From positions 1-64,000 of the forward strand of contig JAMYFF010000003.1 in NCBI GenBank assembly GCA_024128875.1: a DNA stretch of 64,000 nucleotides, read 5' to 3'. How positions within the stretch are numbered: the first letter of the stretch is position 1; every line of letters starts with the position of its first letter. The notes below the pieces were generated by a model. The model saw only the letters and a list, made by a program, of their open reading frames with translations. It was not told the origin of the DNA and ran no database searches. This DNA comes from Salinilacustrithrix flava. GTDB lineage: Bacteria > Actinomycetota > Acidimicrobiia > Acidimicrobiales > Salinilacustritrichaceae. This document shows positions 60,298 to 64,000 of this stretch, piece by piece. A program made the position numbers and the translations under genes.

Positions 60298-60867
60298 ATG
60301 GCCGCACCCCCCATCGCCGTCGTCGTCCCGGTCAAGGACTTCACCCGGGCCAAGGTGCGCCTCGCCGAGCACCTGGACGCCGCCGCCCGGGCCGAGCTCG
60401 CCCGGGACATGGCCGGCATCGTGCTGGCGGCTGCCGCTCCCCTCCCGGTCTCGGTGGTCTGCGACGACGTCGACGTGCGGACGTGGGCCGAGGCCGCCGG
60501 CGCCGACGTGATCTGGACCCCGGGCCTCGGCCTGAACGGGGCCGTCCAGGCCGGCGTCGCCGAGCTGGCCGACCGCGGCGTGGACACGGTCGTGGTGGCG
60601 CACTCGGACCTGCCGCTGGCCACCTCGCTCGCCTGGGTCGCGGCCACACCGGGGGTCACCCTCGTGCCCGACCGTCGCCTCGACGGCACCAACGTCCTCG
60701 CCGTCCCTGCCGCCGCCGGCTTCCGCTTCTCCTACGGCGCCGGCTCGTTCGACCGCCACCGGGCCGAGGGTCTGCGGCTCGACCTCCCGGTGCGCATCGT
60801 CCGCGACGCCCGGCTCGGTTGGGACGTCGACCACCCCGCCGACCTCGCGCTGCCGGCGCACTACTGA
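60298..60867 (+). CDS. cofC: 2-phospho-L-lactate guanylyltransferase CofC/FbiD
   Basis: The 189-residue nucleotidyltransferase-fold protein makes the activated 2-phospholactate (or phosphoenolpyruvate) intermediate of F420 biosynthesis. It has VVVPVKDFTRAKVRLAEHL near the N-terminus, VVVAHSDLPLA with the metal-binding Asp, and the C-terminal RIVRDARLGWDVDHPADLALP typical of CofC. TACACT lies 9 nt before the ATG. Its presence agrees with the F420-dependent LLM enzymes at 8.8 and 13.4 kb. The PIG-L gene follows after 4 nt. Confidence 0.9.
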   Translation: MAAPPIAVVVPVKDFTRAKVRLAEHLDAAARAELARDMAGIVLAAAAPLPVSVVCDDVDVRTWAEAAGADVIWTPGLGLNGAVQAGVAELADRGVDTVVVAHSDLPLATSLAWVAATPGVTLVPDRRLDGTNVLAVPAAAGFRFSYGAGSFDRHRAEGLRLDLPVRIVRDARLGWDVDHPADLALPAHY

Positions 60868-60871
60868 TCCG

Positions 60872-61657
60872 ATGAGCACCCCCGACCTGCCCACGCCCTC
60901 CCCGCCCGGCGCCTCCACCGGCGTCAGCCGCGACCTGCCCGTGCCCGCGTCCGCGCTGGCCATCGGCGCCCACCCCGACGACGTCGAGTTCGGCGCCGGC
61001 GCCACGCTGGCGAAGTGGGCGGCCGCCGGCTGCGTCGTGCACCACCTGATCTGCACCGATGGGTCCAAGGGCACGTGGGATCCGCACCAGGACCCGGCCG
61101 AGCTGGTCGCCACCCGCCAGGTCGAGCAGCGCGCCGCGGCGAAGGCGCTCGGCGGCACCGGCGAGGTCGCCTTCCTCGGCTGGCCCGACGGCGAGCTGGA
61201 CTCCTCGCTGCGCCAGCGCTGGCAGGTCGCCTACTGGATCCGCCGGTTGCGCCCCGCTGTGGTGCTGGGTCACGACCCGTGGAAGCGCTACCGCCTCCAC
61301 CCCGACCACCGCCACGCCGGCCTCCTCGCCGTCGAGGGCATCGTCGCGGCGCGTGACCCGCTCTTCTTCCCAGAGCAGGAGCTCGAGCACCACCGGCCCG
61401 ACGTCGCCCTGCTGTGGGAGGCCGACGAGCCCGACCACGTGGAGGCCCTCGAGGACCGGGACCTCGACGCGAAGCTGGCGGCCCTGCGAGCACACGAGTC
61501 GCAGTTCCAGACCACGATGGGCGTGGCGCTCGACGACCCCGCCGCCGACGAGCAGTGGGAGGCGTTCGCCGACCGCATCCGCGAGCGCCTGGCCGAGTGG
61601 GGCCGCTTCGGCAGCTGCCCCCTCGGCGAGGGGTTCAAGAAGATCGACCGGCTCTGA
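60872..61657 (+). CDS. PIG-L family deacetylase
   Basis: The 261-residue zinc deacetylase of the PIG-L/LmbE family has metal motif IGAHPDDVEFGAGATLAKW and YRLHPDHRHAGLLAV with the second His cluster. Members remove acetyl groups from N-acetylglucosaminyl compounds; MshB of mycothiol synthesis is one, but this protein is shorter and lacks MshB-specific marks I can be sure of. It is in an apparent operon with cofC. Its 3' end overlaps a 53-aa gene on the other strand. Confidence 0.88.
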   Translation: MSTPDLPTPSPPGASTGVSRDLPVPASALAIGAHPDDVEFGAGATLAKWAAAGCVVHHLICTDGSKGTWDPHQDPAELVATRQVEQRAAAKALGGTGEVAFLGWPDGELDSSLRQRWQVAYWIRRLRPAVVLGHDPWKRYRLHPDHRHAGLLAVEGIVAARDPLFFPEQELEHHRPDVALLWEADEPDHVEALEDRDLDAKLAALRAHESQFQTTMGVALDDPAADEQWEAFADRIRERLAEWGRFGSCPLGEGFKKIDRL

Positions 61658-61796
61658 CCTGCTCACGGTGGGACACACCGGCGACGAGGTCGGCGAGGAT
61701 CCGGTCCTCGGCCTCCCGACGCTGCGAGTCGCGCATCGCGTTGGCCACCGCACGGCGGTTGCCGAAACCGAACCGATCGATCAGGGAATCTGCCAT
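61635..61796 (-). CDS. small hypothetical protein, 53 aa
   Basis: A 53-residue protein (MADSLIDRFGFGNRRAVANA, then a charged helix QRREAEDRILADLVAG). I do not recognise it, but TACGTT ends 6 nt before the ATG, which fits the leaderless promoter rule here and supports it. It overlaps the PIG-L gene end by 23 nt in antisense. The amphipathic, charged sequence suggests a soluble helical peptide. Confidence 0.5.
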   Translation of the reverse strand: MADSLIDRFGFGNRRAVANAMRDSQRREAEDRILADLVAGVSHREQVRAGRSS

Positions 61797-61891
61797 GGAG
61801 GGAACGTACGGAGCCGTCGTGGACGGCCGGTCACGCCTCGGTGACGACGACGTGCAGAGCTGCTGAACGTCTGCTGACCCGCGGTCGGGCG

Positions 61892-62755
61892 TCAGACGAT
61901 CGGCCGGCCCCGGCGGATGCGGCGCCGGGTGTCCCACAGGTAGGCGTTGAAGGGGAACCGCCGGATGGGCCCCGGCAGCCGGCGGTCGGCCGCCGCCCAC
62001 ACCCGCATCATCGCGTCGAACGCCCGCTGGTGGTGGTCGGTCCAGGGCAGGCCCAGCTCGGCCCGGAACCGCTCGGGCAGGAAGCCGACCGCCTGCAGCT
62101 GGGCGAGCGGTCCGAGCAACGTGGACCACGGCCGGCCGAGGAAGTCGGCCTTGGCGATGCCCTGCAGGTAGCTGCGGGTGAGGTCGTCCATCTCGATCTG
62201 CTCGACCTTCTCGTCCCACCACGCAGCGAAGGCGGCTCGATCGGCGGGCCACTGCTCGGGGCGCACCTGCAGGGTGGTGCCGAGTCGGGCGCAGTAGCGG
62301 TAGATGCGCTCGGCCTCCTCCTCGGTGCGCCGCACGCCCGCGACGCGCTCGATGTCCTGGGTGCCCTTGTAGAGGCAGGCGGCGACCCACAGCTGCAGGT
62401 CGGTGTCGAAGGCGTTGTACCGGACCGGATCGCCGGGGCGGGAGCGCACCTGGCGGTGCTGGCCGTCGATCTCCTTTCGCATCGCCTCGCGCTCGTCGTC
62501 GGTGCCGAGGAGCGCCACGGCCAGGTAGGCCAGCGTGGTGCGCGCCCGCTTGATCGGGTGCTCGTCCACCCGGCCGCTGTCCACCCGGCTCGAGGCCACG
62601 CCGTGGCCGACGGGGAGCATCGACAGCTGCATGATGACGTTGGCGCCCGCGGCGGCGAGGCCGATGCCGGACAGGGACTCCTCGAGCAGCGCACGAGCCA
62701 CGGGGTCGTGCTCGCCCATGGGCGTTGTCTGGGGTTCGATCACGGCGTGAGACAC
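61892..62755 (-). CDS. oxygenase MpaB/Lcp family protein (DUF2236)
   Basis: The 287-residue helical protein belongs to the MpaB/rubber-oxygenase (DUF2236, PF09995) family: AYLAVALLGTDDEREAMRKEIDGQHRQV with the conserved His region, YNAFDTDLQLWVAACLYKG, and YRYCARLGTTLQV. Members bind haem and cleave isoprenoid or other hydrophobic chains, though many are uncharacterised. TAGGAT ends 6 nt before the GTG start, giving a leaderless promoter. Confidence 0.85.
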   Translation of the reverse strand: MSHAVIEPQTTPMGEHDPVARALLEESLSGIGLAAAGANVIMQLSMLPVGHGVASSRVDSGRVDEHPIKRARTTLAYLAVALLGTDDEREAMRKEIDGQHRQVRSRPGDPVRYNAFDTDLQLWVAACLYKGTQDIERVAGVRRTEEEAERIYRYCARLGTTLQVRPEQWPADRAAFAAWWDEKVEQIEMDDLTRSYLQGIAKADFLGRPWSTLLGPLAQLQAVGFLPERFRAELGLPWTDHHQRAFDAMMRVWAAADRRLPGPIRRFPFNAYLWDTRRRIRRGRPIV

Positions 62756-62783
62756 AGAAGCATCCTATGTCCCAGCCCGCTAG

Positions 62784-63371
62784 TCAGTTCCAGCGAGGGT
62801 CCCGCGGGAAGTACGCCACCGACCGCAACGAGCCGGGCTGGCGGCGGAGGACGTCGCGCCACAGGCGCTCGGGGGTGTCGGTGAACACGTCGTCGTCCTC
62901 GGCCTCGATGACGTACCAACCGCCGCTCTCGAGCTCGAGCTCGAGCTGGCCCCCCGACCAGCCGGCGTAGCCGGCGAACACCCGTAGCGCCGTGATGCCG
63001 CCGGGGGCGTCGGATGGATCGCCGTGCAGGTCGACCGCGCCGATCGTGGTGGTGATCGGCTTGAACAGCGCGGTCGGCTCGTGCTCGGGGGTGCCTTCGA
63101 ACAGGCTCTCCTGCGGTCCGGCGCTGCGGCACCGTGCCAGGCAGATCGCCCCCTCCGGGCTCACCGGCCCGCCGACGAACACCATGCCGACCCCATCGAC
63201 GTAGGGGGCCCACGACGGCACCGCCTCGTGCACCGGCACCTCGCCGGGCCGGTTGAGCACCAGCCCGAGCGCGCCGCCCTCGGAGTGCTCGATGAGGTAC
63301 ACGACCGTGCGGGCGAAGTTGGGGTCGTCCAACGTCGGTTCGGCGACGAGCAGATGTCCCCGCAGGCTCAT
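62784..63371 (-). CDS. YqgE/AlgH family protein
   Basis: A 195-residue protein of the UPF0301/AlgH family: GHLLVAEPTLDDPNFARTVVYLIEHSEGGALGLVLNRP at the N-terminus, VFVGGPVSPEGAI, and RVFAGYAGWSGGQLE LELESGGWYV. The fold is known but the biochemical role is not. It starts 10 nt after the SDR gene stop and may be cotranscribed with it. Confidence 0.93.
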   Translation of the reverse strand: MSLRGHLLVAEPTLDDPNFARTVVYLIEHSEGGALGLVLNRPGEVPVHEAVPSWAPYVDGVGMVFVGGPVSPEGAICLARCRSAGPQESLFEGTPEHEPTALFKPITTTIGAVDLHGDPSDAPGGITALRVFAGYAGWSGGQLELELESGGWYVIEAEDDDVFTDTPERLWRDVLRRQPGSLRSVAYFPRDPRWN

Positions 63372-63381
63372 GCTCGTGCCG

Positions 63382-64000
63382 TCAGAGCCCCGCGGCCCGC
63401 TGCTCGTCGGTGCGGAAGTCGCCGGCCCGGATGTCGAGGCCGAACGCCCGCTCGAAGCGCTCGAAGTACTCGTCGTCGTTCGCCGCCGCGCCGAGCGCCA
63501 GCCACTCCTCGTCGCTCACGCCCTCCCGGCCGTCGCCCAGCTCGTCCCCGGCGTAGGCGCACACGTAGCGCAGGCGGGCGGAGTCGTCGTCGATCGCCTG
63601 CTGCACGACCTCGGCGACCTCCGACGGGCGGACGTTGGCCTCGATGCCGGCGGCGTAGAACGCGAACATGCGCCGGTAGGCGTCCGCGTAGGGGGACTCG
63701 GGATGGAGCTCCTGGTGCTTCGCCAGCAGCGCGGTGCGGGTGACACCGGGTTCGATCACCTTCACCCGGATGCCGAAGGGCGCCAGCTCCTGGGCCATGT
63801 TCTCGCTGAGGCACTCGAGCGCCCACTTGGACGAGGCGTACACCGCCTGGGCGATGGCGGCGAGGCGGCCGGCGACGGAGGAGACGTTGACGATCGTGCC
63901 GCTGCCCTGCGCTCGCATCCCGGGCAGCACGGCCTGGGTGCAACGGACGACGCCCCAGTAGTTGACGTCGAACACCTGCTTGCCCTCGGCGATGTCGATC
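63382..64000 (-). CDS. short-chain dehydrogenase/reductase, 5' end outside window
   Basis: The frame runs to the window edge, so the N-terminal part with the nucleotide-binding TGxxxGxG motif is missing. The visible 206 residues include VFDVNYWGVVRCTQAVLPGM, catalytic Ser in IVNVSSVAGRLAAIAQ, Tyr and Lys in VYASSKWAL, and PGVTRTALL. It is a classical SDR of unknown substrate. A C-terminal extension of about 40 residues follows the fold. YqgE lies just downstream. Confidence 0.85.
   Translation of the reverse strand, partial: IDIAEGKQVFDVNYWGVVRCTQAVLPGMRAQGSGTIVNVSSVAGRLAAIAQAVYASSKWALECLSENMAQELAPFGIRVKVIEPGVTRTALLAKHQELHPESPYADAYRRMFAFYAAGIEANVRPSEVAEVVQQAIDDDSARLRYVCAYAGDELGDGREGVSDEEWLALGAAANDDEYFERFERAFGLDIRAGDFRTDEQRAAGL

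Overview
The window is about 64 kb of very GC-rich, densely coding bacterial chromosome with some 70 genes on both strands. No rRNA, tRNA, CRISPR array, insertion sequence or phage module was seen, and no gene-free stretch reaches 300 bases. The gene set points to an actinobacterium: mycothiol enzymes (Mca, a mycoredoxin-like protein), F420 enzymes (CofC and two LLM-family oxidoreductases), a DUF222/HNH (13E12-type) protein, an ImuA'/ImuB/DnaE2 mutasome and LexA boxes of the TCGAAC-N4-GTTCGA type. The abundance of acyl-CoA and LLM enzymes suggests Acidimicrobiia (an Iamia- or Ilumatobacter-like lineage), but this is inference.

Layout. 0-9 kb: helicase, acyl-CoA dehydrogenase, secreted lipase, alpha/beta hydrolase, RecB-type nuclease, PAP2 phosphatase and a membrane Ser/Thr kinase. 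9-18 kb: LLM enzymes, a permease-thioredoxin pair, a methyltransferase fused to a Mug-type DNA glycosylase, amidase and thiolase. 18-28 kb: envelope proteins (lipoproteins, NfeD/SPFH pair, PEBP) plus SCP2-mca. 27.6-32 kb: SOS-controlled dnaE2-alkB. 32-41 kb: katG, glutamate dehydrogenase, LysR, TrkA/TrkH potassium uptake and acyl-CoA synthetase. 40.7-45.5 kb: SOS-controlled imuA'-imuB-MFS and an Nfu_N/B12-domain pair. 45.5-50.7 kb: a two-gene arginine-to-proline route, MgtC and a secreted zinc carboxypeptidase. 51-56 kb: BI-1, HesB-like, rnhB, SOS-controlled DUF222-HNH, PspC and a small HTH/Clp-N operon. 56-64 kb: PPK2, an MGH1-like glycosidase with gpsA, cofC, PIG-L deacetylase, MpaB, YqgE and an SDR cut by the window edge.

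Regulation is unusually readable. About thirty genes have a TANNNT-type -10 hexamer only 6 to 9 nt before the start codon, which implies leaderless mRNAs and fixes many starts. On this background, three LexA boxes (dnaE2-alkB, imuA'-imuB-MFS, DUF222-HNH) and two promoters resembling the LexA-independent RecA-NDp/PafBC type (RecB-family nuclease, a 61-aa orphan) outline a two-branch DNA-damage response. Other operator-like palindromes lie at the thiolase, LysR, lipoprotein and HTH/Clp-N promoters. The strongest candidates for undescribed biology are the HTH/Clp-N operon with its paired operators, the methyltransferase-Mug fusion, the damage promoter on the 61-aa gene, and the drug-efflux-type transporter in the mutasome operon.
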